This document shows positions 1 to 12,177 of a DNA stretch of 64,000 nucleotides, in pieces. The stretch lies in contig NC_069087.1 in assembly GCF_947172395.1 (NCBI RefSeq), positions 13,101,107 to 13,165,106 of the forward strand. The letters are read 5' to 3'. Below the pieces are notes generated by a model. The model did no database searches and was not told where the DNA came from. It saw only the letters and a list, made by a program, of their open reading frames with translations. Source of the DNA: Bicyclus anynana (taxonomy: Eukaryota; Arthropoda; Insecta; Lepidoptera; Nymphalidae). The position numbers and the translations under genes are program-made. The stretch's first letter is position 1. Every line of letters begins with the position of its first letter.

Positions 1-179
1 TTCAAACTGTTCTGTTAAACATGATCAAAGAATGAAAGAAACAAATGTAGATCCTGGTTACCTTTAGGTACTTATGATGGGTCTCTCTTGTTCAGTTGTA
101 ATACTTATCTAATTCGTGACAACAATACACACGCAAACCTTCACCTTATAATATCACATTGATAATCGCTTTCAATCAA

Positions 180-440
180 TAATGGTCTAACCACGACTTA
201 TTGTTAGCGAAGATGCAGCCTACGATAGTACAAGCTTGCCCAGAAGGTGTGTACCTATTCTTCAATTGAAGCAAGTGTTATGGGCTTGCCACAAACTCGG
301 TAAAGTAGCATGAGTAGTAGCCAGGCAGAGAGATAGTGTCGCAACGATACTCCTCCTATCTCATGCTCCGTTCTGTGTTTAGTTAGCAAAGCAAGTTAGC
401 AAAGCAAAATCCGTTCTGTGTTTAGTTAGCAAAGCAAGCA
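180..440. repeat. Repetitive DNA with a 43-bp tandem duplication
   Basis: The stretch around 180-330 looks like a dispersed lepidopteran repeat. I infer this from its character and saw no second copy in the window. At 368-440 a unit starting CCGTTCTGTGTTTAGTTAGC occurs twice, offset by 43 bp, and an extra internal GCAAAGCAA repeat lies between. No coding exon of the neighbouring ciliary gene could be supported left of 792. Confidence 0.4.
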
Positions 441-559
441 AGGAGCATATTGTGGCGGTGCAGGCAGTGGAGTGGACAAACATTTTAACTAAGGTATGCA
501 TTATACGTATAAATTTTACAAAATGAAAAATTTCTTCTCCAATACAGGTTTTTAATAAA

Positions 560-790
560 TCCTGGGGATAGGCAGTGCATTTTTGCATCTATGAAGTGCA
601 CGCCACTCGTTGCAGGGTAATAGGTTATGGTTATTACTTACACCAAGGGTGTTCTTTATCTGCCATAAGGGCCGTTTCCCTATTTGACCATGTGATTGGT
701 AGTTGTGCGTGGGTCTTTCGGTATAGATCCCCGCTAGATACAGCGAAGGGTCTTATTAGACTACGTAGCGGTGCATCATTAATATACTTA
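560..790 (-). repeat. Possible TE remnant with a short minus-strand frame
   Basis: On the minus strand a frame of about 39 codons runs from roughly 750 to 625. It contains DLYRKTHAQLPITWSNRE and ends in a stop just after CK. It could be a decayed element or, less likely, a further exon of the ciliary gene, but its splice phase does not match the preceding exon at 792-962. Function is not recognised. Confidence 0.25.
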
Positions 791-791
791 C

Positions 792-3700
792 AACACAGCA
801 ATCAATATTAAATTTGTCGCCACTGAAGTCATCTCCCATGCCGTCAATAACGGGATACAACTTTGAGGTGAAGAAACAGGATCCAAAGTTGTACAGCGTG
901 ATAGGGAATGTCCTGCTCTCTCCTACCACCGCGTCGTGCAGGTTAAGCGTTTTCGGTAGTACCTGGAATACAAATTATATTGGGCTTTACTTTCTTTTAA
1001 AAGTAGAGTACTCCAGGAGTAGAACCTCCAGGAAGGTTGGTGGCGTTGGTGGAATGGTGTGAGGCTCCAATTCTCCTCTCCCATAAGCAGAGGCTTGACC
1101 CTACACTTCGTCGATAAAGATTAGGCTGATGATGGTGAGTTTATCTATATATGAAATTGATACTACAAATATTGTTTATTAGATCTTCTTTACGCCCCAT
1201 CCTATCACACCTAGTGGTGCATAGGGGCTAAACTATTTTTTTCTAGTTAACACCCTACCGGCAAAGACGTACCGCCAAGCGATTTAGCGTTCATGTCGTG
1301 TAGAAACCTAAAGGGGTGTGGATTTTCATCAAGGGCTAACTTGTATAGAATAAAAAATAATAGCATGCTGTATTCTTTAGCACACTCCAGGACCGATCAG
1401 CAGCCTTCAACTCCGTTTCAATGGACCGCTTCCAAGTAGCCTTTGGCCTTCCACGTCTTCGCTCCTCTAGGACACCACTTGAAGGACTTCTGTGCAACAC
1501 CCGATGTTCGGCGTAAAGAGTGACCTATCCAATTCCATTTTCTGCGTTTTATTTGGTCAAGGATATGAGGTTCCTTAACAAGGGTCCAGACCCAGAGTTC
1601 ATAATTGGAAATAGTGACAGGCCAGAATACCTATTCCAAAGATGGTACGCAGAATTGTTGATGACGACTTATAGGGGGTACATAAGCTACAAGTAATTCA
1701 TTAGGTACCTACCCGTAAATCCGGCAGTTCCGAAAATCCAGTAATATTAATAAATATTTCGGTAGGTTCTCCAACAGGTCTGCAAAAATGTAAATTGTTT
1801 TAATCACTTTGACCGCTCTTACTCGTAAATCCCAATCCACTCCATTTTGAAACTCTTTAATTAAAGTTGGATTTTCAAAAGGTGGAGGCCCAAACAACGT
1901 CTGCCCAGGGAACCCAGGTATATCCCCGTATAAAAGTATATGGAGATGTGATGTAAAAATAAGGATCTGGTTAAATAAAAGTATGTTTCTTGAAGAAAAA
2001 TACATTTTATTTATCACTTTTCTAGGGCAAAATATTCGCCGGTGTGCGCGGGGAAATAACATTTGAAGCTGTATTATTTATTTTTTTGTATTTTTTTATT
2101 CTGTTACCAACAAACTTGACAAACATGAAAACGAACAAACAAACTAATCATAAGTCCTCAAAAAATCGTAATGCTCAGGCTGAATAGTCAACGATCTCAG
2201 CTTGTCCTCGTAGTGGACAAATTAAACATAGATTGAGAATGTCGTAAAACGTTGTAACAATTTTTTTTTTGATAAAGTAATGATTTCATTATTATAGTAA
2301 TATTCCGGGGCGGTAAGAATAAGCCTGGGCCGGGGATGGGCATTCCCCTTTACTGCTGGGTATATCTATACTATAATATTATAAAGCCGAAGAGTTTGTT
2401 TGTTTGAACGCGCTAATCTCAAAAACTACTGGACCGATTTGAAAAATTATTTCAGTGTTAGATAGCCCATTTATCGAGGAAGGCTATAGGCTATATTTCA
2501 GTCCCGTATTCCTATGGGAACGGAAACCACGCGGGTGAAACCACGCGGCGGCGGCACTAGTTAAAAATATAACCAAAGTAAATAAAGATGGCAGCAACTT
2601 GGAAACTTCAAATTGATACATGCACTTACTTTCCATTAATTAAACAGACACATGAACAAGTGACTGTGGTCTCGTACACTTTGTCAGCTTGTCTGGGGAA
2701 GAACCACCAATGGTAGCGAACAATCTCTCTCGGTGGTATCACTAACGTCCCGTTGTCATCTGCCCCAAGCCATGGCACGTTGGTGAGAACTCGCAGACTG
2801 AAATGAAATTTTGAATTCTGTCAACCTTTCCAATGCACAAGTTGAACCAGTGGCTTAGCGATGGGGGGGCCTGCAGGCTAATTCACTGACTTTGACTTGA
2901 TGCTAGTTGATATAAATGAAATTGAGATTATATGTAACAAAATGTCAGCATGTGCCTATTAACAACCCTTCGTGGATATCATACAGAAGGTAGATGACAT
3001 TTCTCAGTTGATTGATCTCAGTGGATGTTTATTTCAATAGGTTGTTAATAAAGACCAAATTAGTAAATAAGCCAGCCGAAAGTCAGTCATAAGAATGACG
3101 AAAAAAATGTATAAATCCGAATATGCACTGTACGCCGTAAAAGGCTACAACTCATGATCGATTAGACCATGGTTACTTGGACAGATACAAAATACTGAAC
3201 TGCGCCTTTTCAATGCCTGCAATGTTGGGCTCGTTAAAGATATCCTTGACAGTTAACTAACAGTTTAATTCTCTGCTCGTGTTGTTCTCCCTGCCTAGCT
3301 TAATTTGGTAGATAAAATCCTACTAAAACACCTTTGGATACCGATTCTAATATATAACTTGCTGCAGTTCTAGTAAAGCTAAGGTTTTTAAGCAACTTAT
3401 AGAGAGATATTGCTGGTAGTCCTCTCGCACCTACTTTGATAGAATGATGAAACGATTATCGAATACCAATAAAAAATAGTCCAGGATCCGTGGAACATTT
3501 TTACAATTGATCACTATCAAATTAATAGAGCCTCAATAGCTCAACGTAAGAGCGGTCGGACTCATCACCTAGGGGTGATGGTTCAATCCCCGCCCCGTTG
3601 GTCTATTGTCGTACCCACTCCTAATACAATCTTTCCCCACTAGTTGGAGGGGAATGGGAATATTGGTCATATTTAAAAGGTATGGCAAATATTCTTTTTT

Positions 3701-6700
3701 TAAAAAAAGAAAAGAAAGAATTTTCAGTGAGTAGCTTCATCCGCTAGTAATCAATAATTGTAAAAATGTTTCACAGATCCTGGGCTAAAAGTATACGCAC
3801 TGTATCTCCATCCTAGTGCGGTTGTGCATGTAAGCGGTACAATAATTGGTAGCGCCAGTGATGGTGGGCGGGAACTCGTACATAGCATGGGCGTCTGGGT
3901 TATAGCCGTGCGACATCAGCTCCACGTGGCTGGTCTCCGCGTTACCGACGAAACTAATACGAGCCTGTAACGAGCGTATGAACCCCTCGCAGTTCGACGT
4001 AGAGTCGACTAGACCACGTGGCACATCTCCCATGAGATGGACGGATCTGGTTATGCGATAGCTACCATTGCACGGCCTCTGGCAGGGTTGCTAGGATCTT
4101 AACAGAGAGCTTCTGGGTTCGATTCCCAGTTCAAGTCAGATTAGGATTTATTTTCTAAACTAGCTGACACCGCGCGGTTTCACCCGCATGGTTCCCGTTC
4201 CCGTAGGAATACGGGGATAATATCATAAACGGGGATAAACAGACTCTTCAGCTTTATAATATTAGTATAGATTGGCTCAGATCTGGTCTGGTGGAAGGCT
4301 TTGGCCGTGGCTAGTTACCACTCTACGGGCAGTTGATAGCCTGACCAAAAATAAAAACATCGCAATGTCGCGAAAAAGAGGAATTAATTTATTTCATTGG
4401 CAAACTAAACACAGGCTGCTAAGAAGTATGGCGGCCTACCAGGTTCTTTATATTTCTGACCAGGAAAAACATTACGGAACATTACAGAAAATTATCAAAC
4501 GTCAAATTAATAAAATTGTGTGCAAAAGTGAATACCTACAAATTTTCAGGTTTTCTTTTATTCTTTACAAGTTAGCCCTTGACTACAATCTCACCTGATG
4601 GTAAGTGATGATGCAGTCTAAGATGGAAGCGGGCTAATAGCCCAAGAGCCCACGACAGCCAGACCTTCGTTATTTTATAAAAGTTGAAAGTTTCTCTGTA
4701 GATGTCTCCTATACAGGTAAGAACGACCAGCGACTATAAAGTTTGGGTTGTGGTTACCTGGGCAGGTAACAGATAGTAAAGGTGTATAAAATAGTACTTG
4801 AAATTCGTTAAAGTATAAAGCTCAATTTTTTAATATTTCCTTCGGGATAACTTTAAAAATCTTGTCATCCATTGCCGGACACTTATGACAGTTGCTACCC
4901 CCTGCCAGACACCCCTAAACTTTAATAAATTATAATTATACTTTCGTTATAGTATAAAAGCTAAATTTTATATATGTTACTTGGGGACTTATAAAAAGAT
5001 GTTACCTCAATAGCCGGACAGTTTTCGTGGTTTTTACATCTTGCCAGACACATCGAAAGTCCACTATAGGTGCGAGCGCGAATACTTAGTCGATTACTAT
5101 TTTTTAAGATATCTAATAAAAAATAATTTTATTACGTTCATAGCCATGTTGTATAAAGTAAAAAATGTTTGTTTAATATCATAAAAATATATAAAAAAGT
5201 ATAATTACAAGTAAAAAAAGATAATTAAACTTATTTATTAATTTAAACATTGTCGTCGATGTTTTCATTTTCTTCATCACTACTACTCCAGTCGATGGCA
5301 GAATCGTCCACAACATCACCTTCAATTCTCGCCAGCAATTTTACGTGTTCTTAAAGGTGACCAGTGTCTAGATGTTATCAGTGGTTATTTATAATCATAA
5401 ACTTCAATATTCATAGTTGGTGCACTAATGTTATCAGGCTGCTGAAGTGCATTAAGATATTTTCATAATCGCAAAAGAAAAAATAAATCGTTGAATAATA
5501 AGAATCTTCTTTTCTTTTTTGATTAAAAATCCTTTAATATTTGAAGGATTATTGCAGTTTGTTTTCCTTATTTTTATATATTTATAAAATTTGGCAATTT
5601 TAAATATTTGGGTACATTAGTATTATATAGTGAAATAGGTGTTTTTGTAAATATTATGTTTATGTTAAATTTTTTTCATTAATAATATATAAGAATTAAG
5701 GAAAACAAACAGCAATAGTCATACAACTAAAATATAGATTGTACTCGTAGAGAGAACGCCATTTATGGGTAGCCAATAAATCTAATTAGAATGCGCCATC
5801 TAGTGATCACGGTATATAACTTTTTTAACTGAAATGAGAGTTGCGTATCTATCTCAATATATAATGTATCATCTATGGATGGTGCGCAGTAAAAGAACGC
5901 ACTCGACTAAGCGCTCTATCTCACTCGCACCTACTTGAACAGTTGTTACCCCGCACTCGCACCTATAGTGGACTTTCGATGTGTCTGGCAAGATGTAAAA
6001 ACCACGAAAACTGTCCGGCTATTGAGGTAACATCTTTTTATAAGTCCCCAAGTAACATATATAAAATTTAGCTTTTATACTATAACGAAAGTATAATTAT
6101 AATTTATTAAAGTTTAGGGGTGTCTGGCAGGGGGTAGCAACTGTCATAAGTGTCCGGCAATGGATGACGAGATTTTTAAAGTTTTTCCGAAGTAAATATT
6201 AAAAAATTGAGCTTTATACTTTAACGAATTTCAAGTACTATTTTATACACCTTTACTACCTGTTACCTGCCCAGGTAACCACAACCCAAACTTTATAATC
6301 GCTGGTCGTTCTTACCTGTATAGGAGACATCTACAGAGAAACTTTCAACTTTTATAAAATAACGAAGGTCTGGCTGTCGTGGGCTCTTGCTCTATAAGTT
6401 GTTAGGAGGAGGATGAAAATCCACACCCCTTTTAGGTTTCTACACGGCATCGTACCGGAACGCTCAATCGCTTGGCGGTACGTCTTTGCCGGTAGGGTGG
6501 TAATTAGCCACGGCCGAAGCCTCCCACCAGCCAGACCTGTACAAATTAAGAAAATCTCAATCTGCCCAGCTGGGGATCGAACCCAGGACCTCTGTCTTGT
6601 AAATCCACCGCGCATACCACTGCGCCACAGAGGTCGTCGTCGTCAGTTCATTGTTTCGTAATTTATTTTTAACCTGGTTAACTATAAATAAGCTGTTTTG

Positions 6701-9700
6701 TGGGAGGTAGCCGGTTTCAAGGACCCAGACCTTTAACTGTTCAAGCACAGAATGTAATTTTCTAAAATAGAACAGACAAGAGTCTACAATTTACAGTATA
6801 TCTTAAACGGAACAAATTACAAAATGCTTTCGTTTCAAATTCGTTACATTTTAAAAAAAAGAACGAATGAATATGTATTGCCAGACTGAAAAATACCATA
6901 ATTTAAAATTGTGAAAATTGTACAAGATTATTATATTTTCTATATTAACAAACTTACTTTTAGCTCTTTGTTAATAATGATATCCCAGTTCTCGAGATAT
7001 TCCCCGAAAGCTTTTGGCTCCAGAGCTACTGTTATAATTTGCCAACCACGTCCCTGTACGATACCACACATGGGCATTGCGACAAAATTTCTGAAACGTA
7101 AATATTTTTAACCGACTTCAAAAAAAGGAGGAGGTTCTCGATACAATGCGTATGTTTTTTTTTTATGTTTGTTACCGTTTAATTTATTTTTTTGTTTAAA
7201 ATTTTGTTTAGTAAATTTGTGTTAAAATCAAAATAACTGAAATACGTCTTTGAAGTCTATTGCATTTTTATGTTAAAAACATTATGTTTTATATGACTTT
7301 GCAGGAAGAGAAGACCCAATCGACATGATATTTAATTTATAAAATAGCTTAAACTCGTTTTTTTTTAATTAGCTTACAAATGTTATTTTAGATCAATTGA
7401 AAAATATGATTATATTTACGTGTTATATGGTGCCTCCAATTTAAAATACATTGGTATTTCCAATTTATTTGATAACATGAAGTTTGTAAACGTTGTCCTA
7501 GCCGGTACCGTTGGTGGTAAAACAACCTAAAAGATACGAAACGTTTATGAGTATAAAACGGCACTAACAAAAATGATAATGATTTTAATTGTAAGTGTGT
7601 CGAAATCGGGCGAGCTATTCGCAAGTTTCCATTTTTACCCCGCGACGCAAAAAGAGTGGTGTTATAGGTTTGACGTGTCTATCTGTCTGTCTGTATGTCA
7701 GTCGATCTGTGACACCATAGCTTCCAAACGGATGAAGCGATTTCAATTAAGTTTTTTTTTGTATTAAAGGTGACTTATGCGCAAGTGTTTTTAGACATGT
7801 CTGATGAAAATCGGTTGAGCCGTAAAGGTGTGGGGGAAAAAGTGGGGAAGAACTGAATGCCTGCAAAAATATTCGAGTGCGACCTCAAATGAAAGCGCAC
7901 TGAAAGAGAATATTGATGACTTAATCGAAAGCGTTCTTAGCTTCGTTTTATGAGAAAATTGGTGGTGGTAAAATTAGGACATGGAAATCTGATTCTTCAT
8001 TTTTTTTTAATTTTATGATTTTTTAATTATTTATTCATACTGAAAATTATATCAGGCAAACCTCTGTAGGACAATCCCATTCCGCATTCCACTCAGTACA
8101 AGGTGGCCAAGTGTTGCCTATGCAGGGAATCCTAAACCAAGTGTGTTCAATTTTTGGTATATTAAATTGATCACTATCAACATTATTGTATTGAAAATCT
8201 CCACATAGCAAATATCCGTATACTTCATTATTCTCCTTTGGCCTGGAATCAGATGGTTCTTATTTTTATCTATATAGTTTAATATTATTTATTTCTTGGC
8301 TGAGTTTTTTGTGGTCTTTTGGAACCCTCGTAACTTTAATTTTAAGTTTTGGACTTTATTTATCACCATTGGATCATGACATAACTTAACGTTTCAAAAT
8401 TGCTTGTAAACTCAGCCTAATTGGCTAAATGAATTTTTTGCATCTAAGTAAAACTCATCAGTGAAATAAAATATTGTAAAGCATACATTCTAAAAGATAA
8501 TAAGTACATGGGGAAAATTTAATTTATGAAAATAAAACATTACCTGTATCTGATAGTAAATAATCTGGACTCATTCGAAGGAATGACACACGATATAGGA
8601 TCAATTATGAATACATTATCAGGATCTGTATTAAAGAAAGCTTACGTTAAAATGAATGAATTAAATAAAATAACTTTATTAATACATAGGATACAGCTTC
8701 AAATACCCTTCGATTTGATCGCTGTACATCACTAAACTTTGTCTAATGTTGTCCATAAGTGAAAAGGAATACGCATTATATTCCACTTTACTCGCACTTT
8801 ATATTGCGGTTGTTGCAGTGTAAATTTGTTTACATAATAGGTTTTTAAAATTAGAACTAAAAATTCGAATTCCATTGCCATTCGATAAACTCTCCTTGTG
8901 CAACTTAAGAAAAAATACAGTCTACAGTTTCTTACCTGGAAGCCACTGAATGCATCCATCCCCCATCTCGTGATTAGTAACACACAAAGTCTGTGATATA
9001 TTCAGCGTGAGATCATTAACACTCCCTTTCCCGAAATCTAAATATCTTTCAAAGACTGACGCTTGTGGTATATCACATAAACAGGACAAACTATTCTCCA
9101 TCAAATGAGCTGATCGACTTTTGCGTTTCCAATTCTTCTGAATAGTGTGGTCCTTAATGTTATACATAGGACTTCCAGGCAATACGACCCACGCTATTAC
9201 GTTAAGGTATAAAGGTTCCTGTGGTTAAATTGTTGAAGAAGTCTTTAGATTTATAATCGAACTGGAATCTAGTCTCTGATCATTGAATATAAGTACTCGT
9301 AATTACTAAAATTTAGATCAGGTAAATAAGAAGCAAAAATCAATCATTAAAATTTGTCCATCCACACTAACTATCTACTACTCGTTTAAAAGATTGAACT
9401 ACTGAGAGGACTTTCTTTCCGTTTTACACAAGTAATTTAATGAAAAATATGTTATGCTTTGCTTTAACTTTGTTTCATAGATGGGAAAAAAATATCTGAA
9501 AGTGTCAAATTCCATGGCTCCGCCAGTATATTGGACCAATGTAGAATTAAGTAACAAACAATATTAAATACCATATCTACACCGGACAGCCTATAAATTT
9601 ATTTTGTCTATTTACGAATCTTTATTTTACTTTACGAAGTATACTTCTTAAGTAGATCCATACCTGGTTCAGGACTAAAAACACAATTTCCGCAGTATAA

Positions 9701-11801
9701 AAACCCAGTGATATTCCCGAGAATACTATTGAAGTTGTAATACTTTCAAATGCGTGGATAACACCACAATTGCCTGTGGAAATCTATAATAAAATCATCG
9801 CATATGGTAGCCAAAAAAAATTTAAAACAAACGCTTTAAAATCAAAAGGTTTCAAATCAAAAATAACCAACTTGAAAGTATCCTTGACCGCCATTCGGAA
9901 GAAACCATTGGTAAATGGCATCTACCTTAGATTTATTAACAATTTTGACAACGTTCTTTCTTTGCTCGCTGACGTTCTTCCAAACTCTAAATTCGAGAAT
10001 TTTCTTATTCAATATCACATCGGGACCTAGAAAAGTAACAATAATATGATTTTTTCTAAAATAATATACAAAATATATTGGACACAGATTGGGATCTTGT
10101 CCACAGGCATATATAGCCATACTGTTTACCAACAAACAAATTATAAATGAAGGTATAAAATATAAATCGCTAGTAATTTCACACCTAATAATAGTTGTTA
10201 AATAAATGAAAATAAAATTGATTAATGAGCTTAGAACGATTAGATATAGTTACTAAAAGTATTTTGAATAATAATTTATAAAAAAAAACAATAAATTTTG
10301 TATAATAATAATTTAAAAATAAATATGTTATGAAACGACATATGTTTTCTACCTTCATTTTTTAATTATTTGTTGGTAAACAGTACACACGAGTATGGCT
10401 TTAGTATAGGTCGTGTTACCTGTGATTTAATTTTCAAAATGAAAGAAAGAAAGAAAATAGAAACATGAGGGAAAAACTCGTGCCTAAAAATGTGCAGTTC
10501 AAATTGTCCAACTTATATTTATACATACCACCACTATTGATAAAGGCTTCATGCTATGATAAGATAACAAAAATATTTAGGTATATCAAATAACGAGTTT
10601 TGGGCAGGAGAAGCATTCTGAAATGAAAGCCACGCCACGCGGTTTTCTTAAATCACATTACATTTCGTAATTTTTTTCATTATGCACAAATTTTTATAAC
10701 TTTAACGCTAAACATGGACGACTTTCTATACAAACTTTGAACCCCTATTTCACCCCTTTTTCTCTTTATTTTAGGGTTAAAAAGTAACCTACGTTCTGCT
10801 TCAAGGTCCCATTTATATTATACCAAAATTCATCTTGATCAGTGATTGGTTCAGCCGTTTAGCCGTGAAAAGGTACCAGACAGACAGACTTACTTTCGTA
10901 TTTATAATATTGGTATAGATTTTCTATACTGTATGGTATGCAACTACGTCAACGTGATACCCGTACCAACGAGTAGGTATTTTGAATGTTGTAAATAATT
11001 TCAAAATAGATTCGAGAACACTTAACCATAAAATCGCAGTTTGAAAACAATTTTTTAACTAAGTACCTTCAACTTGCATCTTACCAAAACACTTCCCAGT
11101 AACGGTCAGTCTATAAGTGTTGCCAGCTGTATCATCAACCAAGTAATATTCTGTGTACGATTGTCCTACGACATTAGGTCGAAATGTAATTATCACTTCA
11201 GCCCAATCGAGTGGTTTTATAGGAGTTGATGTGATTGATAGTTTAAACACTTGGTCAATACTGTTTATTACATACAACAATGACATTCTATAAGTGAGAT
11301 TGATCTGTAAAGTAATGGTATTTTTTTAATTCAAACACTTGTCACTTCTGACTTCAGTAATGTTGCTTAAATGTTTCTCTACGCGCGACTATAATCACGT
11401 TCGCCCTTATATCTATATAATCTGGCCATGTCACAAATTCCGCTCTTCAGATGTACACATTTAATAGGAAGGCACTAAACTGACGTATTATCGATATAGG
11501 GAACATCGATATTACGTCAGTGCCTTCCTATTAAATTTTAACTTTGTACGTCAAGCGATTTTCGAGATTTCATAATGAGTGAACCTTTCGCTTATAAATA
11601 TTTAGATTATTGAACTGATGAAATTACAATAAATTTCACTAATTAAACCGCTGAAATAAAAAAGTTTAATAAAGATAATATTTTCCTTACGTCAGATTCA
11701 TTTTGTATAGAAATTCGTTTCTCAGCAACTGAATCCACAAGAATACAGTCAAAATAAACTATTTTATTTTCTGATATACTTTCAATGGAGAAGTTTTGCA
11801 T
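792..11801 (-). CDS. Ciliary/flagellar ASH-domain protein (CFAP65-like), 5' complete, 3' probably off-window
   Basis: A hand-built minus-strand model with GT-AG introns and matching phases has exons 11691-11801, 11067-11304, 9872-10026, 9664-9783, 8936-9218, about 8738-8785 (uncertain), 8544-8625, 8062-8242, 7420-7526, 6958-7090, 6674-6736, 3797-4078, 3177-3256, 2630-2797, 1823-1988 and 792-962. The start at 11801 opens MQNFSIESISENK. The product is a chain of beta-rich ASH/MSP-like Ig folds, with stretches such as TLYNFGSCFFTSKL, VALEPKAFGEYLENW and FVGNAETSHVELMSHG. Such proteins (CFAP65/CCDC108, HYDIN, DLEC1 families) act in motile axonemes, chiefly sperm flagella in insects. CFAP65 is my best guess from length and layout, not from an alignment. 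Weak points are the exon near 8.75 kb, where frame and donor phase conflict beyond 8738, and the small exon 6674-6736. No stop codon was found, so the 3' end lies at or beyond the left edge. Confidence 0.65.
1243..1350 (+). repeat. SINE fragment (family A)
   Basis: Blocks such as ACGTACCGCCAAGCGATTTA and GGGGTGTGGATTTTCATC match the complete copy at 49622-49935, here in the opposite orientation. The tRNA-like head is missing. It lies in an intron of the ciliary gene. Confidence 0.6.
1380..1655 (-). pseudogene. RTE-type LINE ORF2 C-terminal remnant
   Basis: The minus strand encodes, with frame breaks, IKRRKWNWIGHSLRR followed by GVLEERRRGRPKATWKRSIE. This is the characteristic tail of RTE-like endonuclease/reverse-transcriptase proteins (RRKWxWIGHTLR then GRPKxTWKR). 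No upstream reverse transcriptase core is present, so this is a 5'-truncated dead copy inside an intron of the ciliary gene and on the same strand. Confidence 0.7.
2365..2560 (+). mobile_element. Lep1-like non-autonomous Helitron
   Basis: Starts TCTATACTATAATATTATAA after an A and ends GGCACTAG before a T, as expected for Helitrons, which insert between A and T and end CTRR. The body carries the family blocks TTTGTTTGTTTGAACGCGC, TAGCCCATTTATCGAGGAAG and ACCACGCGGGTGAAA. It lies in an intron of the ciliary gene. Confidence 0.75.
3530..3705 (+). repeat. tRNA-derived SINE (family C)
   Basis: A tRNA-like head (GCCTCAATAGCTCAACGTAA with a B-box-like GGTTCAATCCC) is followed by a body TCTATTGTCGTACCCACTCC and an A-rich end. 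A second, more decayed copy lies at 42150-42320. It occupies an intron of the ciliary gene. Confidence 0.65.
4160..4271 (-). mobile_element. Internally deleted Lep1-like Helitron
   Basis: Reverse-oriented copy: the plus strand reads CTAGCTGACACCGCGCGG at the left (3' terminus) and TATAATATTAGTATAGA at the right (5' terminus). The middle of the element, including the TAGCCCATTTATCG block, is deleted. A short SINE family A piece follows at about 4278-4335. Confidence 0.7.
4567..6640 (-). mobile_element. tRNA-derived SINE (family A) split by a DNA transposon
   Basis: The left part (4567-4637) reads ACAAGTTAGCCCTTGACTAC and onward. The right part (6395-6640) resumes at GTTGTTAGGAGGAGGATGA and ends in a minus-strand tRNA-like head with a B-box (GGTTCGATCCC). 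Joined, the two halves match the intact copy at 49622-49935, so a single SINE was interrupted by the element at 4638-6394. Confidence 0.8.
4638..6394. mobile_element. Foldback DNA transposon, PIF/Harbinger-like by target site
   Basis: A 1757-bp element whose two ends are inverted copies of each other for about 440 bp (4638-5090 and 5940-6394). They start TAG...AAGAGCCCACGACAGCC. It sits in a SINE and is flanked by TAA at 4635-4637 and 6395-6397, a 3-bp target duplication of the TWA type used by PIF/Harbinger elements. Each arm carries spaced copies of GCCRGACA. The AT-rich centre (5100-5930) holds a minus-strand acidic frame, about 5345 down to 5250, with the core DWSSSDEENENIDDNV before a stop. 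This could be the tail of a lost protein. No transposase catalytic domain is visible, so the copy is non-autonomous. The superfamily call rests on the target duplication only. Confidence 0.65.
7595..7930 (+). repeat. Dispersed repeat (family D)
   Basis: Shared with 45130-45380 in the same orientation. Common blocks include AAAGCGCACTGAAAGAGAAT, GTGTTTTTAGACATGT and a TCTGTCTGT-rich tract. It lies in an intron of the ciliary gene. The class is unknown. Confidence 0.6.
10680..10920 (-). repeat. Helitron-like repeat, degenerate
   Basis: Ends in ATTTATAATATTGGTATAGA, matching the reverse complement of the Helitron 5' terminus, preceded by a CAGACAGACAGACTTACTTT block. The GC-rich hairpin end is not recognisable. 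It lies in the intron between coding exons 2 and 3 of the ciliary gene. Confidence 0.45.
11459..11537. repeat. 79-bp hairpin, possible minimal MITE
   Basis: Arms ATTTAATAGGAAGGCACT and AGTGCCTTCCTATTAAAT enclose a second inverted pair (ACTGACGTA / TACGTCAGT with ATCGAT). It lies in intron 1 of the ciliary gene, about 150 bp from coding exon 1. No clear target duplication was found. Confidence 0.5.
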
Positions 11802-12177
11802 TTTGAATACCAATGAAGTTATTCTATAAACACATTAACTTTATATTGGTATCCTACTCTTAAGTAGGTATTTAAAGAATTTAAATGTACGTTGAATTTT
11901 GTAGTACATTTAGGATTTTATGTTTTACTATTGAATAGGTACGTACTTAAAATAGATTATAGTTATTTAATGTTCCATTTAGCCAATTTTAGCAAATAAT
12001 CTTCGTATATTAAAAATTAACGACTGTAGACACGGATTTTTTTTCGTCTTTAAATTAATTTACTCTTTGGTGTGGCTTAAAACCTTCAAACGGTTTGTGC
12101 ATAAAGCCAGTCCTCAAATAAAATTTATAAAATAATGTGCCCTGGCAAAATTGGCCAAATAACCGAAAGTCCATCGT

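Noticed and set aside
2097..2300. Possible exon between 1988 and 2630
   Set aside because: No frame with splice sites and fitting phase. Exons 2630-2797 and 1823-1988 already join in phase.
6540..6635. Minus-strand tRNA-like sequence with GGTTCGATCCC
   Set aside because: It is the head of SINE family A, repeated at 49850-49935.
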